Source: Micromonospora echinofusca (GTDB lineage: Bacteria > Actinomycetota > Actinomycetes > Mycobacteriales > Micromonosporaceae). Taken from it: a DNA stretch of 49,087 nucleotides. The notes beneath the pieces were generated by a model, which ran no database searches, was not told the DNA's origin, and saw nothing but the letters and a program-made list of their open reading frames with translations. The stretch lies in assembly GCF_017614955.1 (NCBI RefSeq), contig NZ_WVUH01000007.1, forward strand, positions 1 to 49,087, read 5' to 3'. Each line of letters begins with the position of its first letter. Positions within the stretch are counted from its first letter, which is position 1. Both the position numbers and the translations under genes were made by a program. Of this stretch, positions 30,617-39,400 are shown in pieces.

Positions 30617-31627
30617 ATGGCCGTACGCGATCCGGCGATGACGGACGTGGCCCGTCTCGCGGGGGTCTCCCACCAGACGGTGTCGCGGGTGCTCAACGGC
30701 CATCCGAACGTACGGGAGCAGACCCGGCTGCGGGTGCAGGCGGCCATCGCGGAGCTGGGCTACCGCCCCAACCGTACGGCCCGCGCCCTGGTCACCGGCC
30801 GGTCCCAGGTGATCGGCGTGGTCGCGCAGAACACCACCCTCTACGGCCCCGCGTCGTTGCTCGCCGCGCTGGAGCAGGCTGCCGCGGTGGCCGGCTTCGC
30901 GGTGAGTGTCGGCAGTGTCCGTGACCTGGACCACCGGTCCATCTCGGCGGCCGTGGAACGGCACCTGGCGCACCGGGTCGCCGGGGTCGTGGTGATCGCC
31001 CCGGTGGAGTCGGCGGGGGAGGCGTTGGAACGCCTCCCGAAGGACGTTCCCCTGGTCACCGTCGACGGCGACCCGCACCGGCCGATGCCGCTGGTGACGG
31101 TCGACCAGGTCGCCGGGGCCCGGGCGGCCACCCGGCACCTGCTCGACGCCGGTCACCGCACGGTCTGGCACGTCTCCGGGCCGCCCGACTGGTTCGACAG
31201 CGCCGGCCGGATCGAGGGCTGGCGGGAGGCGTTGCAGGCGGCGGGTGCCGAGGTGCCGCCCCTGGTGCCGGCGGACTGGTCGGCGGCGGCGGGGTACCGG
31301 TGCGGGCAGATGCTGGCCCGGATGCCCGAGGTCACCGCGGTCTTCACCGCCAACGACCATCTCGCGCTGGGGGTGCTGCGTGCGCTGCACGAGCACGGCC
31401 GTCGGGTACCGGACGACATCAGCGTGGTCGGTTTCGACGACGTGCCGGAGGCGGCGTACTTCATCCCGCCGTTGACCACCGTGCGGCCGGACTTCGACGC
31501 GGTGGCCCGGGCGAGCCTGGAGATGCTGTTGAGCCAGATCGAGTCGGACAGCGGTGGCGCGCTACGCCGGACGATCGCTCCGACGCTCATCTGCCGCAGC
31601 AGCGTCGCCGGCCCGGCCGACCGCTGA
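30617..31627 (+). CDS. LacI-family transcriptional regulator
   Basis: 336 aa from the ATG at 30617 (GGGGGAG upstream). HTH: MTDVARLAGVSHQTVSRVLNGHPNVREQTRLRVQAAIAELGYRPNRTARALVTGRS. Sugar-binding core with IGVVAQNTTLYGPASLL, VTVDQVAGARAATRHLLDAGHRTVWHVSGP, AVFTANDHLALGVLRALHEHGRRVPDDISVVGFDDVPEAAYFIPPLTTV. No sugar transporter or glycosidase is nearby, so its target is unknown. Its last 66 bases overlap the opposing TPR gene. Confidence 0.9.
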   Translation: MAVRDPAMTDVARLAGVSHQTVSRVLNGHPNVREQTRLRVQAAIAELGYRPNRTARALVTGRSQVIGVVAQNTTLYGPASLLAALEQAAAVAGFAVSVGSVRDLDHRSISAAVERHLAHRVAGVVVIAPVESAGEALERLPKDVPLVTVDGDPHRPMPLVTVDQVAGARAATRHLLDAGHRTVWHVSGPPDWFDSAGRIEGWREALQAAGAEVPPLVPADWSAAAGYRCGQMLARMPEVTAVFTANDHLALGVLRALHEHGRRVPDDISVVGFDDVPEAAYFIPPLTTVRPDFDAVARASLEMLLSQIESDSGGALRRTIAPTLICRSSVAGPADR

Positions 31628-33325
31628 CGCCGAGGCGCGGCGGCAGCGGGCCAGTTCCCGGCGCAGGTCACGGCGGAGTGCCCGGTCGAGGTCGGGTTGG
31701 GCGAGGGCGTCGGTGAAGTCGCGGGCGGCCTCCGCCCACCGGCCCAGCCGCATCAGCGCGGTACCCCGGTTGTAGCGGGGGACCGGCGCTGCCGACCGGG
31801 CGACCGCCCGGTCCAGGTCGGCCACGGCGGCCGCCACGTCGCCGCGTTCGAACCGGACGGCGGCCCGGTTCGTCCACGCCTCGACCAGGTCCGGGTCCCC
31901 GGCGAGGGCCCGGCTGAGCAGGTCGTCGGCAGCGGCGAGGTCCCCGCGTTCGGAGCGGATCAGGCCGAGGGTGCACAGCAGCGCGGGCTCCTGCGGGGCC
32001 AGTGCCAGGCCGGCCTGTGCGCCCGCCTCGGCGGCGTCGAGTGCGCCGCGCTCCACCTCCAGGTTGACCAGGGCGATCCGGGCGTCCAGGTGCCCGGGGT
32101 CGATGACGAGTACCCGGCCCAGGTCGTCCCTCGCCCGCGCCGGGCGGCCCCGGTCCTGTTCGAGGACGGCCCGGTTGTAGTACGCCTCCGGCAGGTGCGG
32201 CCCGAGGCGGATCGCCGTGCCGTAGTCCCTGATCGCGGCCCGGGACCGGCCCGCCGCCCGGTACAGCGCCGCGCGGTCCACGTAGTACTCGCAGTTGTCG
32301 GGGTCGTCGGCGATCACGGTGTCCAGGTCGGCGAGGGCCCGTGCCGGGTCACCCAGGGCCAGGTGCACCTGCGCCCGGTTGTGGCGCAGCCGGGCCAGGT
32401 CCTGCCGGCGTTCGCCGGGGGCGAGTACGGCGCCGAGCCGGGCCAGCCCGGCGTCGATCAGGCGCAGCGCCCGGTCGGGCTGACCCGCCCGGCTGTCCAG
32501 CAGGGCCAGACCCTGCTCGTAGAAGACCGTGGACAGCGTCCGCTGACGCTGGTCGGGCAGTCCGGCGGCGAGGCGGATCGCCTCTTCCAGCCAGTGTCGG
32601 GCCTGCGCCGGGTCCTGCTCGGCGGCCGGCAGGTGCCGGGCGTGGAGCATGGCGGTGGCGTACGCGGCCGACATGGTGATCTTCGGGTCGTCGGTGATGG
32701 TCCGTGCCTCGTGGTAGAGGTCGAGGGCCTCGGTGGCGCGGTCCAGTGCCGCCAGGGCGGTGGCCAGGCCGGTGGTGAACGCCCACCAGTGCCGTAGGTC
32801 GTCGTCCGGGGTCACCAGGGCGCGTCCACGTCGGCCGGTCCGGGCGGCGTGGTGGTAGAAGCCACGGGCCAGGCTGTCGCCCAGCATCCGGCGGACCGCC
32901 TCGGGTGTGGGGGTGACGGTGGCCGTCGGGTGTGGACCGTCGTCGCGCAGGTCGAGGCGTAACGGGGTCGACGCGGTCCGGCGGGCCAGGGCGTCCAGGA
33001 GTTCCCGGGTGGTCTCGTCGGCGTTGCCGACGTGGTCGAAGCGGACCGTGACCGGCTGCCGGAGCCGGCCCGCCCAGGCCAGGACGAACTCCGTCGCGCC
33101 GTAGGCCAGCCAGGCGGTACGGCGGGCGGGGTGGAACCGGATCGGCTCCTCCTCGGCAGCCGGCCGGGCCGTACGGTCGAGTCGGGGGGCGATGGCGTGC
33201 AGCTCCACCCGGTGCCGGGCCGCCAGGCGGGGCCGGTCGACGGCGATGGTGCTGAGGAGGTCCGCGATCCCGGCGTACGGCCCGTGGTCGCGGTGGCAGT
33301 CGTAGCTGCCGCCTGCGGTGGTCAC
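31562..33325 (-). CDS. TPR protein with degenerate ATPase-like N-terminus, partner of short peptide gene
   Basis: 587 aa from a GTG at 33325; an ATG at 33415 would lie inside the peptide gene and is less likely. The N-terminal ~170 residues begin SYDCHRDHGPYAGIADLLSTI and include VTVRFDHVGNADETTRELLDALARR, which resembles the Walker B region of AAA-type regulators, but no Walker A is present. From ~200 to the end there are about nine TPRs: ALAALDRATEALDLYHEA, ALGDPARALADLDTVIADDPDN, RAAIRDYGTAIRLGPHLPEAYYNRA and others. TPR proteins of similar build serve as peptide receptors or scaffolds. It lies directly downstream of a 27-codon gene, separated by a hairpin, so the peptide is a likely ligand or substrate (inference). 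Confidence 0.8.
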   Translation of the reverse strand: MTTAGGSYDCHRDHGPYAGIADLLSTIAVDRPRLAARHRVELHAIAPRLDRTARPAAEEEPIRFHPARRTAWLAYGATEFVLAWAGRLRQPVTVRFDHVGNADETTRELLDALARRTASTPLRLDLRDDGPHPTATVTPTPEAVRRMLGDSLARGFYHHAARTGRRGRALVTPDDDLRHWWAFTTGLATALAALDRATEALDLYHEARTITDDPKITMSAAYATAMLHARHLPAAEQDPAQARHWLEEAIRLAAGLPDQRQRTLSTVFYEQGLALLDSRAGQPDRALRLIDAGLARLGAVLAPGERRQDLARLRHNRAQVHLALGDPARALADLDTVIADDPDNCEYYVDRAALYRAAGRSRAAIRDYGTAIRLGPHLPEAYYNRAVLEQDRGRPARARDDLGRVLVIDPGHLDARIALVNLEVERGALDAAEAGAQAGLALAPQEPALLCTLGLIRSERGDLAAADDLLSRALAGDPDLVEAWTNRAAVRFERGDVAAAVADLDRAVARSAAPVPRYNRGTALMRLGRWAEAARDFTDALAQPDLDRALRRDLRRELARCRRASASAVGRAGDAAAADERRSDRPA

Positions 33326-33346
33326 GGCCGACCGGGCTGCCGCAGG

Positions 33347-33370
33347 GGCGGGCGCCCGGAGGCGCCCGCC
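33347..33370 (-). terminator. Hairpin between peptide gene and TPR gene, likely attenuator
   Basis: Perfect 10-bp stem GGCGGGCGCC / GGCGCCCGCC with tetraloop TCCG, 11 bases after the peptide stop codon and 22 bases before the TPR start. Partial termination here would make more peptide mRNA than TPR mRNA. Confidence 0.65.
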
Positions 33371-33380
33371 GGGCCGGCAG

Positions 33381-33464
33381 TTACCAGCACCACTCGATCC
33401 AGAGCCGACGGGCACCGGACAGCAGGCGCAGCGTGCTCGTGCGGCGGACGGTCATCTTCCTCAT
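33381..33464 (-). CDS. 27-residue basic peptide ending in WIEWCW
   Basis: ATG at 33464 with an excellent ribosome binding site (GGAGGT, five bases away) and a TAA stop, rare in such GC-rich DNA. The product starts MRKMTVRRTSTLRLLSG and ends ARRLWIEWCW: a strongly basic, leader-like N-terminus (six Arg/Lys in the first 13) and an aromatic tail with three Trp and one Cys in the last six. I do not recognise the family. Precursor of a modified peptide, a secreted or imported signal, or a membrane-active peptide are all possible; no modifying enzyme or peptidase/transporter is adjacent. The TPR gene follows behind a hairpin. Confidence 0.65.
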   Translation of the reverse strand: MRKMTVRRTSTLRLLSGARRLWIEWCW

Positions 33465-33469
33465 GGGAC

Positions 33470-33475
33470 ACCTCC
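33470..33475 (-). promoter_or_regulatory. Strong ribosome binding site of the short peptide gene
   Basis: GGAGGT on the minus strand, spaced 5 bases from the ATG at 33464. Upstream, TTCATC-N17-TACGCT is a possible weak promoter. Confidence 0.7.
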
Positions 33476-33556
33476 ATCGTGATCCACTTCCGACTGCCCA
33501 GAGCGTAATCTCGATCGATGAAAAGATGAAGGCTCTTCGTGATCAATGATGGTCGG

Positions 33557-33584
33557 TTGACGGGTCCCGTCGCCCGGGTACGAT
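33557..33584 (+). promoter_or_regulatory. Promoter TTGACG-N16-TACGAT of the NlpC/P60 gene
   Basis: -35 TTGACG (33557-33562) and -10 TACGAT (33579-33584) fit the housekeeping consensus and lie ~80 bases before the ATG at 33663. The start codon itself has GGAAGGCAGG upstream. Confidence 0.55.
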
Positions 33585-33662
33585 CTCGGTAATCGACGGT
33601 GTTCGATCGAAAATCGGTCGTGCCGCCGGCGGCGACGGAACCGACGACGGAAGGCAGGCCCC

Positions 33663-34565
33663 ATGTCGATACTGCGTCGCGCCGCTGCGGTCGTGGCGAC
33701 GGTGCTCCTGAGCGGCACGGTCGCGGTCTCGGCTGCCCACGCCGACTACACCTTCTACCGGACCGGCCCACACGTCGGGGCCTGCTGGGACAAGGTCACC
33801 GCCTACGGCGGGGTCTACCAGGTGACCAACAACCTGCTCAACGGCACCTCCGGCTGGCACACCGCCCGGGTGCAGGTCTACCGGCCCGGAGTCGGCGTCC
33901 AGTCCGACCAGAGCTACACCGCCGCGCCCGGGGAGTGGAAGGTCGGTGCCACCGCCCACGTCGCCATCGTCCCCAACGACGACTACCGGGTGTACCTCGA
34001 CGGCGCCCAGGTGGTGGGCATCCCGGCCCACGGCATCCCGTACTACATGAACCACTGCAAGGTGCGGGAGTCGCCGTCGGTCAAGGTCCGGCAGGCGCTC
34101 AGCCACGGCCTCGCCCAACTCGACGCGATCTACGTGGGCTGCGCGGCGGGCACGTACCGGTTCGGCACCGTACCCACCACGACGCTCTACCACGACGGCA
34201 CCACGTGCGGGCAGTCCCGGGTCTACAAGCAACCCGCCGGGGTCAAGGGCTACGACTGCTCGGGCCTGATCTACACGATGTTCCAGTACGCCGGGGTGTA
34301 CTTCCCGTGGACCAGTTCCAGCGCGATGAAATCCGGCATCCCGCAGGTGGCCAAGTCGCAGATCCAGGTCGGCGACCTGCTCGCCAAGAACGGTCACGTC
34401 GCGGTCTACCTCGGTGACGGAGACGGTGACGGCGTCGCCTCGGTGCTGGAGGCGACCCCCAGGTGGCAGAACGCCGACGGCACCTGGACGGGAGTGGTGA
34501 TCAGCAGCGCCACGACCTACCTGAACAGCTCGGACTACACCGCCCACCGCGTCCCCGGGATCTGA
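33663..34565 (+). CDS. Secreted NlpC/P60-type peptidase
   Basis: 300 aa. Signal peptide MSILRRAAAVVATVLLSGTVAVSAAHA, cleavage predicted after A27. Residues ~30-130 form a beta-rich domain of unknown type with GPHVGACWDKVTAYGGVYQV. The catalytic domain has the NlpC/P60 Cys motif GYDCSGLIYTMFQYAG (C199), the P60-like PWTSSSAMKSG, and the His motif NGHVAVYLGDG (H245). Probably cleaves peptide cross-bridges in the cell wall, or acts on an amide outside the cell. It is divergent from the short peptide gene across 198 bases and ends at a large hairpin. Confidence 0.85.
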   Translation: MSILRRAAAVVATVLLSGTVAVSAAHADYTFYRTGPHVGACWDKVTAYGGVYQVTNNLLNGTSGWHTARVQVYRPGVGVQSDQSYTAAPGEWKVGATAHVAIVPNDDYRVYLDGAQVVGIPAHGIPYYMNHCKVRESPSVKVRQALSHGLAQLDAIYVGCAAGTYRFGTVPTTTLYHDGTTCGQSRVYKQPAGVKGYDCSGLIYTMFQYAGVYFPWTSSSAMKSGIPQVAKSQIQVGDLLAKNGHVAVYLGDGDGDGVASVLEATPRWQNADGTWTGVVISSATTYLNSSDYTAHRVPGI

Positions 34566-34620
34566 CCTGTCCCGGCTGGCGCCGGCACCGGACGACGATC
34601 CGGATGCCAGCCGGGACAGG
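34566..34620. terminator. Perfect 15-bp hairpin between convergent secreted-protein genes
   Basis: CCTGTCCCGGCTGGC (34566-34580) and GCCAGCCGGGACAGG (34606-34620) pair perfectly. It starts directly after the NlpC/P60 stop codon and lies 17 bases from the end of the opposing gene. Confidence 0.75.
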
Positions 34621-34637
34621 TGACCGTGCCGTGCTGT

Positions 34638-35255
34638 CTAGAGCTGCCGGACCCGCCATCCCTCGACAGTGGTCGGAGCGTTGACGGTGTGCGTTTCCGG
34701 GCCGGAGTAGTCGCAGGCCGGACGGGAGAGGAAGGGCGAGTCGTACTTGATGACGGTGATGGCCCGGAACGTCACGTCGTACGCCCGGACGCCGTAGTCA
34801 CCCTGGACCGTCGAGTGCGCGGGCACCGTCGCCGTCACCGAGACGCCGATCTGGGTCGTCCGTGACATGGTGATCGAGGTGTCGACGCTGGCCTCCAGCA
34901 CCTCGAACAGCGTGCCCTTCATGCTCGTGCTGGCCGTCAGGGTGAAGGTCTGCGACTTCGACGACGTGAACGTGACGCTGATCGGGCTGTCGAGGTTGTT
35001 GACCGCGACACGCGAGTCGCTGACGTTGAACGTCGGGACCGACGAGATGTCCTCGAAGATGTAGGCCCGGTAGGTCCGGCTGCCGGAGGAACTCCAGTGG
35101 AGCAGGTCCCAGTCCATACCGGACGGACAGGAGTCGGCGGACGCCGGGGCGGGTTGCACGGTGAGCATGGTGGTGGCGGCGAGCGCGGTGCTGAGGGTGA
35201 GGGTAGTCCACCGGCGGGTGGTGGCGCGCAGCGAACGGGCACGGAGTGGGGGCAT
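34638..35255 (-). CDS. Secreted beta-rich protein of unknown function
   Basis: 205 aa from the ATG at 35255 (GGGAG upstream). Signal peptide ending PAPASA, cleavage after residue 40. The mature part has one Cys near each end (CPSG, PACDYSG), which could form a disulfide. In between are Ser/Thr-rich alternating strands: ISVTFTSSKSQTFTLTAST, TSITMSRTTQIGVSVTATVPAHS, VRAYDVTFRAITVIKYDSP. The alternating polar/apolar strands and long Ser/Thr hairpin recall aerolysin/ETX-type pore-forming proteins, but I cannot confirm the family by eye. Convergent with the NlpC/P60 gene. Confidence 0.75.
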   Translation of the reverse strand: MPPLRARSLRATTRRWTTLTLSTALAATTMLTVQPAPASADSCPSGMDWDLLHWSSSGSRTYRAYIFEDISSVPTFNVSDSRVAVNNLDSPISVTFTSSKSQTFTLTASTSMKGTLFEVLEASVDTSITMSRTTQIGVSVTATVPAHSTVQGDYGVRAYDVTFRAITVIKYDSPFLSRPACDYSGPETHTVNAPTTVEGWRVRQL

Positions 35256-35298
35256 CTGGACTCCCAGAGTGGGTGCCGAACACGTGGATGGTCCCCAC

Positions 35299-35327
35299 AC
35301 GATGTGTCCTGGGAATTACGAAGTCAA
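35299..35327 (-). promoter_or_regulatory. Possible promoter TTGACT-N17-CATCGT of the secreted beta-rich protein
   Basis: -35 TTGACT (35327-35322) and CATCGT (35304-35299) on the minus strand. The short dyad ACAC-GAT-GTGT covers the -10. Confidence 0.35.
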
Positions 35328-35382
35328 TACCGTGGACCAGTGGCAGTCGGGAAGGCCCGGACCGCCCCGGTCACGTTGCCGC

Positions 35383-36420
35383 TCAACGGTTCGGCGGCGT
35401 TCCCGGGACGACGATTCTGATACCCGCCGGGGCAGGTCCGTCCATCGTGGCCAGTGCCGCCGGAGCGTCGCTCAGGGACAGTTCCTCGGTGACCAGGTCA
35501 CCGGGGCGCAGTCGACCCGCCTGCACCAGGGCCAGCATCTCGGGATAGGCGTGGGCCGCCATGCCGTGACTGCCGATCACCTCCAACTCGTGCGCCACGA
35601 CCCGGTCCATCGGTACGGTCACCGTCGCCGGCAGCAGGCCGACCTGGACGTGCCGACCCCGTCGGCGTAGCCCCCGCACCGACGCGGTGAGGGTGGCCTG
35701 GCTGCCCAGCGCGTCGATCGACAGGTGCGCGCCGTCGCCGGTCACGGCGGCCACGTCCGGCGTACCGGTCGAGGCGTCGAGGGTGACGGCGGCACCGCAC
35801 CGGGCGGCCATGGCCAGCGCCTGTGGTCGTACGTCCACCGCCACGACCCGGGCGCCGACGGCTGCGGCGATCATGACCGCGGAGAGCCCGACGCCCCCGC
35901 ATCCGTACACCGCCACCCACTCCCCGGCGCGTACCCGGCCCTGGGCCACCACCGCCCGGAACGCGGTGGCGAACCGGCAGCCGAGAGCCGCAGCGGTGCC
36001 GAAGTCCACCTCGTCGGGCAGCCGGACCAGGTTGACCCCCGCGTGGTGCACCACCACCAGATCGGCGAAGGAGCCCCAGTGGGTGAAGCCGGGCTGCTGC
36101 TGCCGGTGACACACCTGATGGTCACCGGCGAGACAGGCGGGGCAGGTACCGCAGGCACAGACGAACGGCGCCGTCACCCGGTCGCCCACCTGCCAGCCGG
36201 TGACCCCCGCGCCGACGGCGGCGATCTCCCCGGCGAACTCGTGACCGGGCACGTGGGGCAACCGGATGTCCGCGTCGTGCCCGCGCCAGCCGTGCCAGTC
36301 GCTGCGGCACAGCCCGGTCGCCCGCACCGCGACCACCACCCCACCGGCCGGGGCCACCGGATCCGGGACCTCCCGCACCTCGGGCAGCACACCGAAGGTG
36401 TCATAGACCACCGCACGCAT
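35383..36420 (-). CDS. Zinc-dependent alcohol dehydrogenase, NRPS-linked
   Basis: 345 aa from the ATG at 36420 (ATG at 36429 adds three residues). Zinc MDR features: GLCRSDWHGWRGHD, PGHEFAGEI for the catalytic zinc, and the four-Cys structural zinc loop CACGTCPACLAGDHQVC. NAD(P) motif VAVYGCGGVGLSAVMIAAAVGARVVAVDV. It follows the reductase-ending NRPS gene by about 20-30 bases on the same strand. The obvious role is to reduce or oxidise the aldehyde/alcohol released by that reductase domain; this is inferred from context. Confidence 0.9.
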   Translation of the reverse strand: MRAVVYDTFGVLPEVREVPDPVAPAGGVVVAVRATGLCRSDWHGWRGHDADIRLPHVPGHEFAGEIAAVGAGVTGWQVGDRVTAPFVCACGTCPACLAGDHQVCHRQQQPGFTHWGSFADLVVVHHAGVNLVRLPDEVDFGTAAALGCRFATAFRAVVAQGRVRAGEWVAVYGCGGVGLSAVMIAAAVGARVVAVDVRPQALAMAARCGAAVTLDASTGTPDVAAVTGDGAHLSIDALGSQATLTASVRGLRRRGRHVQVGLLPATVTVPMDRVVAHELEVIGSHGMAAHAYPEMLALVQAGRLRPGDLVTEELSLSDAPAALATMDGPAPAGIRIVVPGTPPNR

Positions 36421-36449
36421 GGCCACCATGATGCCCGACGCCCCGCAGG

Positions 36450-39400
36450 TCAGCGGATCCCCGGCGCCGGCAGGGCACCGGACCGGGTGAGGAAGCCGAC
36501 GTAGCGGCCGAGTAGTCCGGCGTCGGCGGCCGGACAGGTGATGCCGTCGGGCGCCACCGCCGCCTCGGTACGGGCGCAGTCGAAGACCGGGTGCTCGCGT
36601 GGACCGGCCGTCGGGGGCAGTGTCGACGTGAACGGTCCGAGGGCGAGCCGGCCCGGATCCTCCGCCGCGACCCGGGTCACCTCGGCGTGCCAGTGCTCGT
36701 ACGGCATAGACCGCACCGGGTACCCGTGCCCGCGCAGGACGGCGGCGATCCCGTCGTACCCGATGGTCCGGGGATTGTGGTAGTGGTGGTCACGACCCAG
36801 GTGCTCCGCCCGCCGGGACAGGGCGACGATCGCGGCGGCGACGTAGTCCACCGGTGCCGCGTCCTCCGGGTGATCGAGCATCGGCACCGCGTTCACCTGG
36901 ACGAACGTCGTGAGCAGCCGGCTGAAGTAGTCGTCGGGACTGCCCGCTCCGGTGCGGCTGTCCCCGGTCACCCGGGCCGGACGGTGCACCGACACCGGCA
37001 GTCCCCGGCCCCGCGCCGCCCGGACCAGCGTGTCGGCCACCCACTTGCTCTCGTTGTAGCCACCCCACAGACCGTCCGGCCACTCCGGTGGGTCGGACTC
37101 GCGGATCGTGCCCGACCGGTACGCGCCCAGGTAGACCCCGAGGGTGGAAACGTGGTGCAGGGCGCTGGGACGGGCCCGCCCGGCCAGGCGGAGCACCTCG
37201 ACCGTGCCGTTCACGTTGGCCGGCCTGAGCTGCTCGTACGGCTGCGCGAAGTGGACCGCGCCGCCGTTGTGGTAGATCACGTCCACCTGTTCGGCGAGCG
37301 CGTCGAAGTCGCGGGCGGGCAGGCCGAGCCGGGGCGCGGCGAGTTCGCCGGGAACCGGTGCGATCCGGGCGGCGTACTCCGGTCGCCACCGCCCGTACCA
37401 CCGCAGGTTCTGTTCGATCCGGTTCATGGCCGCGCCCACCGAACTGGCCCGGACCAGGCAGTGCACGTCCGCCCCGGTCCGCCGGAGCAGTTCGTCCAGC
37501 AGGAACGCACCGAGGAATCCGGTGGCGCCGGTGAGCAGTACGTCGCTCGCCCGGTCGGCGGCCACCGGGGCGGGACGTCCGGTCAGGTCGGCGCAGACGT
37601 CGTCCGGCAGCGTCGCCTCCGCCCGCAGGTCGGCCCGGCGTACCCCGCGCGACCCGCCGGGTCCGCCGGTGCCGGTGTGTCCGCCCCGCCCGGCGCCCCC
37701 GTCGCGGTGCCGGTCCACCAGCGTGGCGAACGCGTCCAGCCGGGGCGACTCGAACAGGGCCCGCAACGGCAGCCGCACCCCGAACTCCCGGTTCACCCGG
37801 GCCAGCAGCGGCGCGGCGAGCAGCGAGTGTCCGCCGAGGTCGAAGAAGCCGTCCCGGGCGCCGACCCGGTCCCGGCCCAGCACCTCGGCCCAGACCTGCG
37901 CCAACCGGGCCTCGGTCGGTGTACCGGGAGCCTGGAACGGCTGGTCCGCGCCGCCGTCGTCCGCCGGCAGCCGGCGTTGGTCGACCTTGCCGTGCGCGGT
38001 CAGCGGCAGCCGGTCCAGGGTCACGAACACCGCCGGCACCAGGTACTCCGGCAGCCGGTCGCGGAGGAACGCGTGCAACTCGTCGCGGTCGGGTACGGCG
38101 GTCGCCGACCGGGGCACCACGAACGCGACCAGCCGTTGCCCCCGCGCGACCACCACGGTCCCGGCCAGTTGCGGGTGCTGACCCAAGACGGTTTCGATCT
38201 CGGCCGGCTCGATCCGGTGACCCCGGATCTTCACCTGGCGGTCCACCCGGCCGAGGAACTCCAGTGTGCCGTCCAGCCGTACCCGGGCCAGGTCCCCGGT
38301 GCGGTACATCCGGGCACCCGGGACGTCCGAGAACGGGTCGGGTACGAACATCCGGGCGGTCAGGTCCGGCCGCCCGAGGTAGCCCCGGGCCAGGCAGTCG
38401 CCGCCCAGGTACAACTCGCCGACGGTACCGAGCGGACGTGGCCGCTGCCGCGTGCCCAGCACGTACGCCCGCACGTGCGGCAGCGGTCGACCGATCGGCA
38501 GGTCCCCGGGACCGTCGGCCACGTCCGGCGGCACCCGCCCGGCACCCGGTGTCCGGTCCACCGGATCCACCCGGTGCACGGTGGCGCACACGGTCGCCTC
38601 GGTCGGACCGTAGTGGTTGTAGAAGGCGACGCGTCCACCGGTGAGCCGCTGCCAGGCGGCGAGCTTGTCCGCCGGTACCCGCTCCCCGCCGACCATCATC
38701 ACCGACAGCGGCAGGTCGTCCGGCAGCCGGTGTCCGTCAAGGTCGTCCACCCAACGCTGCCACAGCGCGGACGGCGCGTCCACGGCGGTGATCCGCTGCT
38801 CGCCGCAGAGTTCCACCAGCGCGGGCCCGGTCAGCGCGGCCGGTTCCGGGTGGACGGTCAGCGCAGCACCGCTGGCCAGCGCGGGGAACACGTCACCGAC
38901 GGAGGCGTCGAAGGTCAGCGGCGGGATCATCAGGATCCGCTGGCCGGGGCCGAAACCGTGCGCGTCCCGGAACGCCACGGTCAGCCGGGACAGGGTGGCG
39001 TGCGAGACCATCACCCCCTTCGGCCGACCGGTCGACCCGGAGGTGTAGACGACGTAGGCGAGCTGGTCCGGTCGACGGGCCACCGCCGGTGGCGGGCGGT
39101 CCGGAGCGGGCGGTCCGGTCAGCTCGTCGACGCACACCACGGACAAGCCGAGGCCGGCGAACAAGTCCCGGTGCGCGACGGCGGTCACCAGCACCCGAGT
39201 GCCGGAGTCGGCGAGCAGGGCGGCCAGCCGCTGCGGCGGGTGGCCCGGGTCGAGGGGCAGGTACGCCCCACCCGCCCGCAGGATGCCGAGGATCCCGGCG
39301 ATCCCGTCCGGACCGGCCGGCAGGGCCAGCGCGACGGGGGTCTCCGGCCGTACCCCGAGCGCGTACAACCGCCAGGCCAGCCGGTCCGCGCGGCGGCCCA

